15,617 nucleotides of DNA from TMED26 sp042088965 (GTDB lineage: Bacteria > Pseudomonadota > Alphaproteobacteria > Thalassobaculales > Thalassobaculaceae), in NCBI GenBank assembly GCA_042088965.1, contig JBELLC010000071.1, positions 1 to 15,617 on the forward strand, in the 5' to 3' direction. The notes beneath the pieces were generated by a model. The model did no database searches and was not told where the DNA came from. It saw nothing but the letters and a program-made list of their open reading frames with translations. Every line of letters begins with the position of its first letter. Positions within the stretch are counted from its first letter, which is position 1. Positions 1 to 7,200 of the stretch are shown here, piece by piece. A program made the translations under genes and the position numbers.

Positions 1-10
1 GTAAATAAAT

Positions 11-673
11 ATGTTAGATCTTTACTCGTCGCCGACACCTAACGGCTGGAAGGTGGCTATGGCGCTTGAGGAATTGGCGCTGGAATATACGATTAAGTTC
101 ATTGATCTTGCCGCAGGGGATCAACACCAGCCTGATTTCCTGGCGATGAATCCCAATGGCCGTATTCCTGTTATTGTTGATCACGGCGCAGATGGCCTGA
201 TAATCTTTGATTCCAACGCCATTCTGTTTTATCTGGCAGAGAAGACTGGCAAGCTATTGCCCAAGGAAGCGGCTGCACGCCATGAGGTCATGCAATGGCT
301 GATGTTCCAAGCCAGCGGCATTGGCCCGATGCAAGGTCAGGCCGTGGCCTTTGAACGCTATTTTCCCGAAGACGTGCCGGCAGCCCGAAAACGCTATCAT
401 AATGAGACGCGACGGCTCTATGCGGTATTGGACAGCCGGTTGGCGGACCGGGAATGGTTGGCCAAAGAGTTTTCCATTGCTGATATCGCCAATTGGTCCT
501 GGATCCGCAGTCACCGCTGGGCGCGCGTGCCAACCGAAGGTCTGCCCCATCTTGAACGCTGGATGGCGCAAATGCGGGCACGACCAGCCTGCGAGCGTGG
601 GCTGAATATCCCTCCCACGCCAGGGCGTGCAGACGCGGTTAAATCCCTTGGCAGTGCGATGACAACAACATGA
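11..673 (+). CDS. Glutathione S-transferase, nu-class-like (YfcG/YghU type)
   Basis: A 220-residue two-domain glutathione S-transferase. The N-terminal thioredoxin-fold domain (about 1-80) opens with the motif SPTPNGWK, in which T9 and N11 match the Thr/Asn pair that replaces the catalytic Tyr/Ser in nu-class enzymes such as E. coli YfcG. NPNGRIPVIVD carries the cis-proline P53, and FDSNAI (D67, S68) is the glutathione gamma-glutamyl binding motif. The all-helical domain covers about 88-205 and contains the family motif FSIADIANWSW. Known nu-class members act as glutathione-dependent disulfide-bond reductases and peroxidases in the cytoplasm. The ATG lies only 10 bases from the window edge, so its promoter is not visible. 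The stop codon overlaps the next start (ATGA), implying translational coupling to the VOC gene. The substrate is not predictable. Confidence 0.9.
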   Translation: MLDLYSSPTPNGWKVAMALEELALEYTIKFIDLAAGDQHQPDFLAMNPNGRIPVIVDHGADGLIIFDSNAILFYLAEKTGKLLPKEAAARHEVMQWLMFQASGIGPMQGQAVAFERYFPEDVPAARKRYHNETRRLYAVLDSRLADREWLAKEFSIADIANWSWIRSHRWARVPTEGLPHLERWMAQMRARPACERGLNIPPTPGRADAVKSLGSAMTTT

Positions 674-1173
674 GTGACGCACAGCCTGAAATCGCGATTA
701 ACGGCATGGCGCATGTCATTCTAACCGTCAGCCAGTTTGAAAAAGCCCGGGTGTTCTATTCAGGGTTATTACCCCAGTTCGGCATGGCCTGTGTGCATGA
801 TGGTGCAGATTTTTGTTATCATGTGGGGGCGCGAACAGCGATAGGGATTCGCAAATGCGACCCCGAATTTACAGAGGAACGTTTTCAGCAATACCGTGTT
901 GGCTTGCACCATCTGTGCCTACGCGCGCGCTCCCAAGAGGACGTTGATAAAACAGCCGCATTGGCGGCCGATCTGGGCGCGACGATTGTGCGCGGTCCAG
1001 AGGAACGCGACTGGGCACCCGGCTATTACTATGTCTTGTTTGAAGACCCTGATGGCATCCGTTTAGAGGTTAATTTCATTCCCGGTGCCGGACTGCTGAA
1101 ACAAGGGGAAAGCTTTGGCTCGGGCGATGACTATGTGCGCGTCGATGGCCAGGATCTGACCAACAGAAGTTAG
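670..1173 (+). CDS. VOC superfamily (glyoxalase/bleomycin-resistance fold) protein
   Basis: A 167-residue single-unit VOC protein built from two beta-alpha-beta-beta-beta modules. Candidate metal ligands sit at the expected places: H15 in AHVILTV (first strand), H80 or H81 in GLHHLCLR (second module), and E133 in DPDGIRLEVNF (last strand). Family members include glyoxalase I, extradiol dioxygenases, fosfomycin-resistance proteins and epimerases. The short length rules out a two-module extradiol dioxygenase, and the retained His/His/Glu pattern suggests an active metal-dependent enzyme. The start codon overlaps the upstream glutathione S-transferase stop (ATGA), and the next gene also has a glutathione-linked fold. 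A lyase, isomerase or dioxygenase acting on a glutathione conjugate or aromatic breakdown product is therefore plausible but inferred. Confidence 0.85.
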   Translation: MSDAQPEIAINGMAHVILTVSQFEKARVFYSGLLPQFGMACVHDGADFCYHVGARTAIGIRKCDPEFTEERFQQYRVGLHHLCLRARSQEDVDKTAALAADLGATIVRGPEERDWAPGYYYVLFEDPDGIRLEVNFIPGAGLLKQGESFGSGDDYVRVDGQDLTNRS

Positions 1174-1247
1174 CGGGGGGCGTAAACGATATGCCCGCCA
1201 GCAGCGTGCAGCAAAAGCAGCGCGTTACCGATAAGGAGTTGCCAATC

Positions 1248-1880
1248 GTGACCAAGGCCAAATGGTATTTCGATTTCATATCGCCTTTTGCGTATTTGCA
1301 ATTAGCGCGGTTTTCGCAACTCCCAGCGGATTTGGAGATTACCCCCGTGCCTGTTGTCTTTGGCGGCTTGTTGAAGCATTGGGGGCAGTTGGGGCCAGCG
1401 GAAATCCCGCCAAAACGGCGCTTTATTTATCGGTTTTTCCAATGGAATGCTGACACGTTAGGGGTGCCTTTTGAGATGCCGCCACAGCACCCCTATAATC
1501 CGTTAGCGTCGCTCAGGTTGTGCATTGCGGCGGGCAGCACTATCGACAATGTGCGGGCTATTTTCGATGTGATTTATGGCCAAGGCACTCAACCTGATTC
1601 ACCTGCGGGCATACAAGCGATGGCCCAGGTGGTGGGCGTTTCTGACCCTCACACCGCGATGGCGGATATGACCGTCAAGGAGACTCTTCGGACCAACACC
1701 GCGGCGGCAATCGCCGATGGTGTTTTTGGTGTGCCAACATTTGTCATTGAGGGTGAGGTCTTTTGGGGCGATGACGCGACAGAGATGATGCTGGATTATT
1801 TAGCCAATGCGGCCTTGTTCGAGACCGCCGAAATGCAACGTATATCCAATATGCCAATGGGTTTAACGCGCCCGAAGTAA
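1248..1880 (+). CDS. 2-hydroxychromene-2-carboxylate isomerase-like protein (DsbA/GST-kappa fold)
   Basis: A 210-residue DsbA-family protein close to 2-hydroxychromene-2-carboxylate isomerase (NahD) and kappa-class GST. The N-terminus reads WYFDFISPFAYL, whose S12 corresponds to the catalytic glutathione-activating serine that replaces the CxxC of DsbA. GVFGVPTFVIEGEVFWG near the C-terminus holds the cis-proline (about P163) and the usual strand. The family isomerises 2-hydroxychromene-2-carboxylate in naphthalene degradation or acts on related glutathione adducts. I chose GTG 1248 because AAGGAG at 1233-1238 lies nine bases upstream; the ATG at 1191 would add 19 residues with no family similarity and no ribosome binding site. 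It follows the GST and VOC genes after a 74-base gap, probably in one transcript. No ring-cleaving oxygenase is in the window, so a naphthalene pathway is not supported. Confidence 0.82.
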   Translation: MTKAKWYFDFISPFAYLQLARFSQLPADLEITPVPVVFGGLLKHWGQLGPAEIPPKRRFIYRFFQWNADTLGVPFEMPPQHPYNPLASLRLCIAAGSTIDNVRAIFDVIYGQGTQPDSPAGIQAMAQVVGVSDPHTAMADMTVKETLRTNTAAAIADGVFGVPTFVIEGEVFWGDDATEMMLDYLANAALFETAEMQRISNMPMGLTRPK

Positions 1881-1962
1881 CACTTAAGCTTTGGTGTGCA
1901 GGATCACACGGCGCCTGCTTTGGTGATATTTTTGGCAGTGTGTTTGTTTTAACGCGGCAGTC

Positions 1963-2340
1963 TCAATATCCCAGAAGCGATTTGACCTTGCGATTTATGG
2001 TATCGGCTGAAAACGGTTTTACAATGTAATCGGAAACCCCGGCCCTTATGGCCCTCTCGATTTGGCTTTGGTCGTTGGTGGCTGTCACAAGGATGAAGGG
2101 CAGAGTTTTACAATAAGGATGTCGGCGAACGGCCGCCAGCAATTCAAGCCCAGACATCGGTTCCATATTCCAGTCAGAGATCACCAGGTCAAATTTATAC
2201 TGATTGATCAATTTAAAGGCAGCTTGGCCGTCTGTCGCCTCTCTTACATCTGTTATCTCGATTTGCTTTAAACATGAACGTATGATGTGCAACATGTTGT
2301 GATAGTCATCCACGATGAGGACCTGCGCGTCTTTCAGCAT
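1963..2340 (-). CDS. CheY-like single-domain response regulator
   Basis: A 125-residue receiver domain with no output domain. The acidic pair D11/D12, the phospho-acceptor D56 (VISDWNM), T86 and the conserved lysine K108 (VKPF) are all present, so it should be phosphorylatable. YDYIVKPF-like end motifs match CheY. It lies 50 bases downstream of the hybrid kinase gene on the same strand and is most likely the terminal acceptor of that kinase's Hpt domain. Stand-alone receivers act through protein-protein contacts, for example on flagellar switches, diguanylate cyclases or other kinases, so its output target is elsewhere. An AGGAG at 2351-2347 (minus strand), six bases before the ATG, is a strong ribosome binding site. 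No convincing terminator follows; the plus-strand isomerase gene ends 82 bases away in a convergent arrangement. Confidence 0.9.
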   Translation of the reverse strand: MLKDAQVLIVDDYHNMLHIIRSCLKQIEITDVREATDGQAAFKLINQYKFDLVISDWNMEPMSGLELLAAVRRHPYCKTLPFILVTATNDQSQIERAIRAGVSDYIVKPFSADTINRKVKSLLGY

Positions 2341-2390
2341 TTCAAACTCCTGCTCTGGAGACCAAATTTTTCAATAATATGCGCGTCAAT

Positions 2391-5225
2391 TTAACGGTAC
2401 GCCGACACAGTTTTTGAGTGTTTTTCGACCAAGTCGATCAACCCGGATAGGGCATGAGTAAGTTGCTCTGCGGTTTCATCCAGACGCTTGTGAAAGGACT
2501 TTGCAGCCGAAACGTCGTCATCATTCAGGGCCTTCTCAATATCCATTGCAAGCTGTCCAAGACGGACCGCCCCTGTTGACAGGGAGGCCCCTTTTAGCTC
2601 ATGGGCGGCAGATTGAGCGGTGGGGTAATCCTGCGATGCAAATGCTGTATTTATCCTATTTAAAATGATGGCAAGCGTGGCCACATAGTTTGAAACAAGT
2701 TCAGCTGCTTCTTCATTGAAATCACCAAAAATATCGATGAGAGCTGCTGGATTGAAGATATCAAGGTCAATGCTTTCAATCACGCTGATCCAAGGGTTGG
2801 CCGCCATCACCACGGTTTGGTTTGACGCCCGCCCTTGTGGGACTTCCAGGAGGTCTTCGGTTTGGATAGACCTGATGTGAAACGCTGTCGGGATATATTT
2901 TTTCAACACGCCGTGCAGGCTTTCAAGGTCAATTGGTTTACGTAAATAACCATCCATGCCCACCGCTTGGCAGCGCTGCGCTGTTTCTGGAAATACGTCG
3001 GATGTGATGGCAATGATTGGCATACGTGCGGTTTGAGTGACGGCTTCATGTGTTCGTTTGGCCGAGGTCAATTGGAAACCATCCATGACCGGCATGTGAA
3101 AATCGGTAAGGAGAAGATCATATTTCTCGGTTTTGAGCATGTCGATCGCAATTTTGCCGTTATCTGCGATTTCATGGGCGATCCCTTGACGGGCTAAGAC
3201 TTTGGTGATCACCATTTTGTTGGCGATATTATCCTCGGCGACAAGAACCATCGCGTTATTTTTGCGGGCCACCTCATTTGGGGGCGCAGAATAGATCGTC
3301 TTGCCGGCAGATTTCTGGCGTAGCTCTTGAATTTCGATGACGCCAGCGCTAACGGCAATAAACTCCCACAGGCGTTTTACATGAATTGGCGTGGCGATTG
3401 TGCCCAGATAACGCGCCCTTGGGTATGAGGCCCATGGCAGTTTTAGCTCCATAAGCATTTTTTGAGGCGCGGCAATGAGAAAATCATTCATACCCGAGGA
3501 GGTGGTGCTTTGGTGTTTCTCTAACCAATTGATAATATTGTGTTTTCCAAAACGGCCATTGAGGATAACCAAACGTCCAGCATCTGATCTATCGAGACCC
3601 TTTTTGACATCCTCTGGACTGACCTGAGCGATTTGATAAACCCCGCCTAATCTTAGCAGATTAGTGAGCGATCGGGCCTCATCTTGATCAAAGCCGCCAA
3701 GGAGGACAGTTACCGAGCTTAGATCAGAGCGTGGCTGCAAATACTGCCCTGTGTGGGGGCCAAACGGAATTTCGAACCAAAATGTTGAGCCTTTTCCCTC
3801 TTTGGAGGTCGCGCCGATATTCCCGCCCAACAGGGATGTTAGCCGTTCTGAAATCGCCAGGCCTAAGCCTGTGCCGCCGAATCGCCGCGCCGTTGAACTG
3901 TCAGCCTGGTGGAACGCTAAGAAAAGCTTCTGTACTTGGTCTTTGGTCATGCCAATGCCGGTATCTTCAACCTCGACCCGCACAACAAAGTTTTCTGACG
4001 CGTCCTTTTTACCCTGAACCCGCAGCGTTACAGCGCCGTTAGAGGTAAATTTGACAGCGTTGCTCGTAAGATTGAGTAAAATTTGACGCAGGCGCGATGG
4101 ATCGCCGATCACTTTTTCTTGTATTTTGTCATCAATTTCCAGCCGGAACGCTAAGCCTGCTTCCTCTGCATGTAGCGCTGTCAGATCGCAGACGGCGTCA
4201 ATTTGGTCGATGAGATTGAAGTCAAGTTTTTCAATGGGTAATTTGCCTGCCTCGATCTTCGAGAAATCAAGAATATCATTGATGATCGTCAGCAGGGATT
4301 CTGATGATTGACGAATGGTGCGCGTCATTTCCTGTTGATCGATTGTTAACGTTGTGTTGTCTAAAATTTGTGCCATTGTGAGCACGCCATTTATTGGTGT
4401 GCGTATTTCATGGCTCATGGTGGCCAGGAAGGTTGCTTTGGCCTGATTTGCGGCCTCCGCCATGTCGCGGGCTTGTTGCAGTTCTTTGTTCTCTGCTTCT
4501 GCTGACCTGATATTTGCCCGTCCTCGCATGATGAATATGACAAGTCCTGCAAAGGCGATTAATGTGCCGGCAAGCGATATGAGAAGCTGGCGAACTTCGA
4601 TCTTGCGCACTTCCGAGATGTTTTGCTGCTCAATTTTTTCTTGCTTTAAGGCAAACAAAGCAAAGCTATTGAGCACGGGAACAAGGTCTTCGAGCCGCTC
4701 GACAATCGCGAACGCCTCTCTTTGATTAAGGGTTTCGATATTCGGCGTTTTCGTATCGACATAATTTAAGACAGCATCAATTTGTCTGATAATGCGATAA
4801 TATTCAGGAAGCCTTTTTAACGATAGCCCAATGCTCCCCGCGCGAAATAAGTTGACGCGACTCCATAGAATATCAAAACGCAGCTTCGCGCTGTCGGCCA
4901 GAGGGTTCGGCTGATCGCCAAAATTGCGTTTTTCAATGGCCAGATCAGCGAACGCTTTCATCGTTCGATGAAGTTCGGTCTGTGCTTGGGTAACGCCCCA
5001 AAGGACATTTTCTTGAGGGCCTGTGGGGAGACGCGTTGCTGTTCTGAGCGTCCAAACAGAGCTGATACCCCCGCCGATAAATGCCAATAAGGCTAACACA
5101 ATAAACAGCCGTTCGATGATCGGTCTTCTGCCTATTGTTGGACAGAGGGACCCGATCCCCCGAGCGATAAACCCAAGCAAGACAGATAAACCAATCAGCC
5201 GATCAGTCTGAGGTCTTTTCGACAT
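2391..5225 (-). CDS. Membrane hybrid sensor histidine kinase with receiver and Hpt domains
   Basis: A 944-residue BarA/TorS-like phosphorelay kinase. Order: membrane segment near 38-57, a sensory region about 60-212 rich in helix and probably periplasmic, a second membrane segment 213-233, a coiled coil 240-262, HisKA with H272 in SHEIRTP, HATPase with N-box N385/N389, G1 DTGIGM (421-426) and G2 GGTGLGLAI (450-458). A degenerate receiver follows (about 504-625, no acidic pocket or acceptor Asp), then an intact receiver (E664/D665, acceptor D708, T741, K763) and an Hpt domain with H875 in AAHELKGAS. The expected relay is H272 to D708 to H875 to the downstream CheY-like protein. Its start overlaps the stop of the upstream exported protein by one base (TAATG), so the two are coupled and the exported protein is a likely sensory partner. 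The ligand is unknown. Confidence 0.93.
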   Translation of the reverse strand: MSKRPQTDRLIGLSVLLGFIARGIGSLCPTIGRRPIIERLFIVLALLAFIGGGISSVWTLRTATRLPTGPQENVLWGVTQAQTELHRTMKAFADLAIEKRNFGDQPNPLADSAKLRFDILWSRVNLFRAGSIGLSLKRLPEYYRIIRQIDAVLNYVDTKTPNIETLNQREAFAIVERLEDLVPVLNSFALFALKQEKIEQQNISEVRKIEVRQLLISLAGTLIAFAGLVIFIMRGRANIRSAEAENKELQQARDMAEAANQAKATFLATMSHEIRTPINGVLTMAQILDNTTLTIDQQEMTRTIRQSSESLLTIINDILDFSKIEAGKLPIEKLDFNLIDQIDAVCDLTALHAEEAGLAFRLEIDDKIQEKVIGDPSRLRQILLNLTSNAVKFTSNGAVTLRVQGKKDASENFVVRVEVEDTGIGMTKDQVQKLFLAFHQADSSTARRFGGTGLGLAISERLTSLLGGNIGATSKEGKGSTFWFEIPFGPHTGQYLQPRSDLSSVTVLLGGFDQDEARSLTNLLRLGGVYQIAQVSPEDVKKGLDRSDAGRLVILNGRFGKHNIINWLEKHQSTTSSGMNDFLIAAPQKMLMELKLPWASYPRARYLGTIATPIHVKRLWEFIAVSAGVIEIQELRQKSAGKTIYSAPPNEVARKNNAMVLVAEDNIANKMVITKVLARQGIAHEIADNGKIAIDMLKTEKYDLLLTDFHMPVMDGFQLTSAKRTHEAVTQTARMPIIAITSDVFPETAQRCQAVGMDGYLRKPIDLESLHGVLKKYIPTAFHIRSIQTEDLLEVPQGRASNQTVVMAANPWISVIESIDLDIFNPAALIDIFGDFNEEAAELVSNYVATLAIILNRINTAFASQDYPTAQSAAHELKGASLSTGAVRLGQLAMDIEKALNDDDVSAAKSFHKRLDETAEQLTHALSGLIDLVEKHSKTVSAYR

Positions 5226-5740
5226 TATCGAATTTCTATCGCCTTAAGTTGCCAAATCCAGCGCTCATTATAATGAACGGACTGCAATGGGGCATAGTCG
5301 TCTTTCGGGTATACAATCCATAGCGGTCCTTTATCACGCACGGAAAGGGCTTTACCGTCACGGTCAAAGGCGAGAATGACCGGCCATTTCCAACCATCGT
5401 CTGCTGGAAAACTGACCGCGTAGTCATTCAGGGCTGTGGCCGTCAACGTCTTGCCCGTTGCGCCGACGCGGTTCAGAACATCTTTGAGCAGGACACCTTG
5501 AAATATCGACACCCCCTCGGTCCAGGTTGTTGAGGTTTTTATTTTTGTCACACCCAGCGCTTTCAGCATCGCGAGATCGAAATCAGCCACGCCATTGTTA
5601 TTGGTGATTGAAATATTGCCACTAATCGACAGAATTGTTTTGCCTTTTGGGGGGGGGAGCGGCTCGCCTGCCGCCAATTTTGAGTTTAATGAAGAGGCCC
5701 AAAAGACACAAAATATCAGACAGATAAAAAGTTGTCTCAT
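5225..5740 (-). CDS. Exported molybdopterin-oxidoreductase-fold protein, likely cofactor-free
   Basis: A 171-residue protein with an N-terminal signal peptide (hydrophobic 4-18, likely cleavage near LAAG at 22-25). The remainder matches the sulfite-oxidase/YedY-like molybdopterin-binding fold: a beta-rich start, FQGVLLKDVLNRVGA, a central YAVSFPADD strand and GPLWIVYPKDD. In true enzymes of the fold a cysteine ligates molybdenum; here no cysteine occurs after the signal peptide and the corresponding segment reads TSTTWTEG, so catalytic molybdenum binding is unlikely. Small versions of this fold are repeatedly seen beside sensor kinases and are thought to serve as periplasmic sensing or accessory domains. 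It is the first gene of an operon with the hybrid kinase (one-base overlap) and the CheY-like protein. That it senses a ligand for the kinase is inference. Confidence 0.75.
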   Translation of the reverse strand: MRQLFICLIFCVFWASSLNSKLAAGEPLPPPKGKTILSISGNISITNNNGVADFDLAMLKALGVTKIKTSTTWTEGVSIFQGVLLKDVLNRVGATGKTLTATALNDYAVSFPADDGWKWPVILAFDRDGKALSVRDKGPLWIVYPKDDYAPLQSVHYNERWIWQLKAIEIR

Positions 5741-6080
5741 TGAAAATACCCTTTTTTGTAGTATTTCGGTTAATATTTAGAATATACAAAGATGCAGATT
5801 ATAAATTAATTTAACCTTTATGATCTAGTATCGTCAATTATTTATCCTCAAGAACGTGTGGTTGAGCTATGAGAGAGTATGTCCCGTGAGAAGTGCATGA
5901 ATTGCCGAGTAAGAAATTAAACTTAGACGTCATCCTGATCGCCCCTGAGATCGGTGGCAGTTTTTTCGAGGATAGGTTGAAAGCGATGTGAGCGACCTGT
6001 TCGGGATGGGTGCGCGACCAGATTTCGATTAGGGCTTGATTGAAATCAGCTTGATCGCGTGCGATTTTAAACAAGTGTCT
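5741..6080. other. Intergenic region without a recognisable intact gene
   Basis: This 340-base stretch holds the operon promoter at its left end and otherwise nothing I can identify. A 78-codon minus-strand reading frame (6074-5838, TTG start) is open, and its first 38 residues have plausible protein-like composition, but there is no ribosome binding site and no recognisable family. With the decayed transporter fragment beginning directly to its right, the stretch is probably eroded sequence. Confidence 0.4.
5809..5837 (-). promoter_or_regulatory. Predicted sigma70-type promoter of the signalling operon
   Basis: Read on the minus strand, TTGACG (5837-5832) and TTAAAT (5814-5809) are separated by exactly 17 bases, giving matches of 5/6 and 4/6 to the consensus. 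A perfect TATAAT also lies slightly downstream (5803-5798) but lacks a good -35 at the proper distance. The 12-base AT palindrome TAAATTAATTTA at 5802-5813 covers the -10 region and might bind a regulator. The operon's first ATG is at 5740. Confidence 0.45.
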
Positions 6081-6344
6081 GTCGCAGCCGGACCCACCGT
6101 TCTGACAAACTTAGCAACACCGATTAATGCTGTGATTATGACTCGAGAAATGGCCAAATTTGGTGCCGAGTTGTGACGGCAATGGCCGTGACCGGCCGGC
6201 TGCAACCGTTAGCGTTTGCCGCCGTATTGGTCCTGTCAGAGGCGATTGGCCCCATCGTTGGGCAAAACTTTAAGGCCAAGCCATTTGCGGTGTCATTTGA
6301 CTGTCTTTACCATCGTCTTTGCGCGGCAGCTCACGGGGGCTTGA
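6081..6344 (+). pseudogene. Remnant of a MATE-family efflux transporter
   Basis: Fragments of a multidrug and toxin extrusion (MATE/NorM-type) Na+ or H+ antiporter lie in three successive reading-frame segments. From 6081 the frame reads PTVLTNLATPINAVIMTREM and then MAKFGAEL, ending in TGA at 6174-6176. The homology resumes one frame over from 6173 with AMAVTGRLQPLAFAAVLVL then GPIVGQNFKAK. It shifts back near 6300 to FTIVFA and reaches a stop at 6342-6344. These match consecutive middle segments of MATE proteins (LTNLATP, AVTGRLQPLAF, IGPIIGQNFGA). About 85 of an expected 450 residues remain, with both ends missing, so this is a decayed relic and not a functional gene. No transposon boundary is visible. 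Confidence 0.7.
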
Positions 6345-6449
6345 CAATCATGCAAGGCCACCAGAAAAGCCCTATAATTTATCAAAATTGCTGAATATTG
6401 GCATAAAACATGTAAGATGCACATATTATTAATAATTTTGGATTGCATC

Positions 6450-6551
6450 ATGTTTATTTCACAAAGAGGTGTTTCTCCCATTTTGGGCAAAGAGCACATT
6501 GTCGAAGATTGATTAAAGCGTGCGGCTGGACTATTCCTGCGGCACGGCAGT
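6450..6551 (+). pseudogene. Original 5' end of the following gene, interrupted by in-frame TGA
   Basis: ATG 6450 opens a frame identical to that of the 6552-7070 reading frame. It encodes MFISQRGVSPILGKEHIVED, then TGA at 6510-6512, then LKRAAGLFLRHGS leading directly into M at 6552. The pattern of a first strand, PxxGK, then an amphipathic helix is typical for the start of a dimeric alpha/beta-barrel (ABM/NIPSNAP-like) domain. The segment on the far side of the TGA aligns with the second internal repeat of the same protein, so both sides look like real coding sequence. A single C-to-T change (CGA to TGA) would explain the break. No strong ribosome binding site precedes 6450. Confidence 0.55.
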
Positions 6552-7070
6552 ATGGCGGCAAGGGTCGGTAAAGTCGTTGCCGGTGATTGTGCGGGTGAAT
6601 ACCGCCTCTATGGCGCTTACGATTCCATGGAGGCGATGGCAAAAACCACCACCTCAGTCCAAAAAGATTCTTCCTATCAGACGTTTGCAAAGGAGCGGCA
6701 TGCAAACCCTGCGGGTCATCAAGTCGTTGGCCCAGATGTATTTCGCCTTATTGCTGGCTTGAATGACCCAGAAAATATGGTGTTCATGCAACGGGTTTAT
6801 GCCTTAAATCCAGATGGCAGGGAAATTGGGCTGGCCCTATTCCCAGACGTTGAAAAACTCTTTGCGGGTTCGGGTATCGTTCCAAGCCTGACCGTGCCTG
6901 TATTTAACAGTGATATGAACATGATGACGGTAATGTACGCGGGCAAGGACTTGATCCATTTAGGAAAATCAATTGATGAAATTGGGACAAGCCAGGCCTT
7001 CCGCGATATTGCCAAAAAAGTTTCAGAAGGGGGCACACTCATCAAATCTCGGGTTGTGGTCACCATCTAA
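6552..7070 (+). CDS. Duplicated alpha/beta-barrel-like protein, probably 5'-disrupted
   Basis: The open part encodes 172 residues of an unnamed protein. Two similar halves are visible: YRLYGAYDSMEAMAKTTTS followed by YQTFAKE, and MMTVMYAGKDLIHLGKSIDE followed by AFRDIAKK. Each is preceded by a glycine-bearing loop and a strand (HGSMAARVGKVVAG and AGSGIVPSLTVPVF) and ends in a strand. This is the layout of tandem ferredoxin-like ABM/Dabb-type domains; family members include monooxygenases, stress proteins and proteins of unknown role. ATG 6552 has no ribosome binding site and would cut the first repeat, so the native start is probably ATG 6450, separated from this frame by an in-frame TGA. Unless the TGA is an assembly error or is read through, the gene is likely inactive. 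A strong terminator follows at 7097-7122. Function unknown. Confidence 0.6.
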   Translation: MAARVGKVVAGDCAGEYRLYGAYDSMEAMAKTTTSVQKDSSYQTFAKERHANPAGHQVVGPDVFRLIAGLNDPENMVFMQRVYALNPDGREIGLALFPDVEKLFAGSGIVPSLTVPVFNSDMNMMTVMYAGKDLIHLGKSIDEIGTSQAFRDIAKKVSEGGTLIKSRVVVTI

Positions 7071-7096
7071 CAACCCATCCCTCAAATTCAGTATAG

Positions 7097-7122
7097 GGGG
7101 CCTTTTGGGGCCCCTTATTTTT
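7097..7122 (+). terminator. Rho-independent terminator
   Basis: GGGGCC (7097-7102) pairs with GGCCCC (7109-7114) around a six-base loop, and TTATTTTT follows immediately. It lies 27 bases after the stop codon of the 6552-7070 reading frame and isolates it from recQ. Confidence 0.85.
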
Positions 7123-7200
7123 GGTCGGCCGCAAAGATGATCTAACGTGCCGTGGGCGGAAGCATTTGCAGATTTCTGTGCAATAGACTATTGGGTTTGC

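Noticed and set aside
1894..1909. GTGTG...CACAC hairpin between convergent genes as terminator
   Set aside because: Only a five-base stem with no T-run on either strand.
5838..6074. Minus-strand 78-codon reading frame
   Set aside because: TTG start, no ribosome binding site, no recognisable family, and it lies in decayed sequence; coding status cannot be supported.
6341..6378. TTGACA (6341-6346) and TATAAT (6373-6378) as a promoter for the interrupted gene
   Set aside because: Both hexamers are perfect, but they are 26 bases apart, far beyond the workable 15-19.
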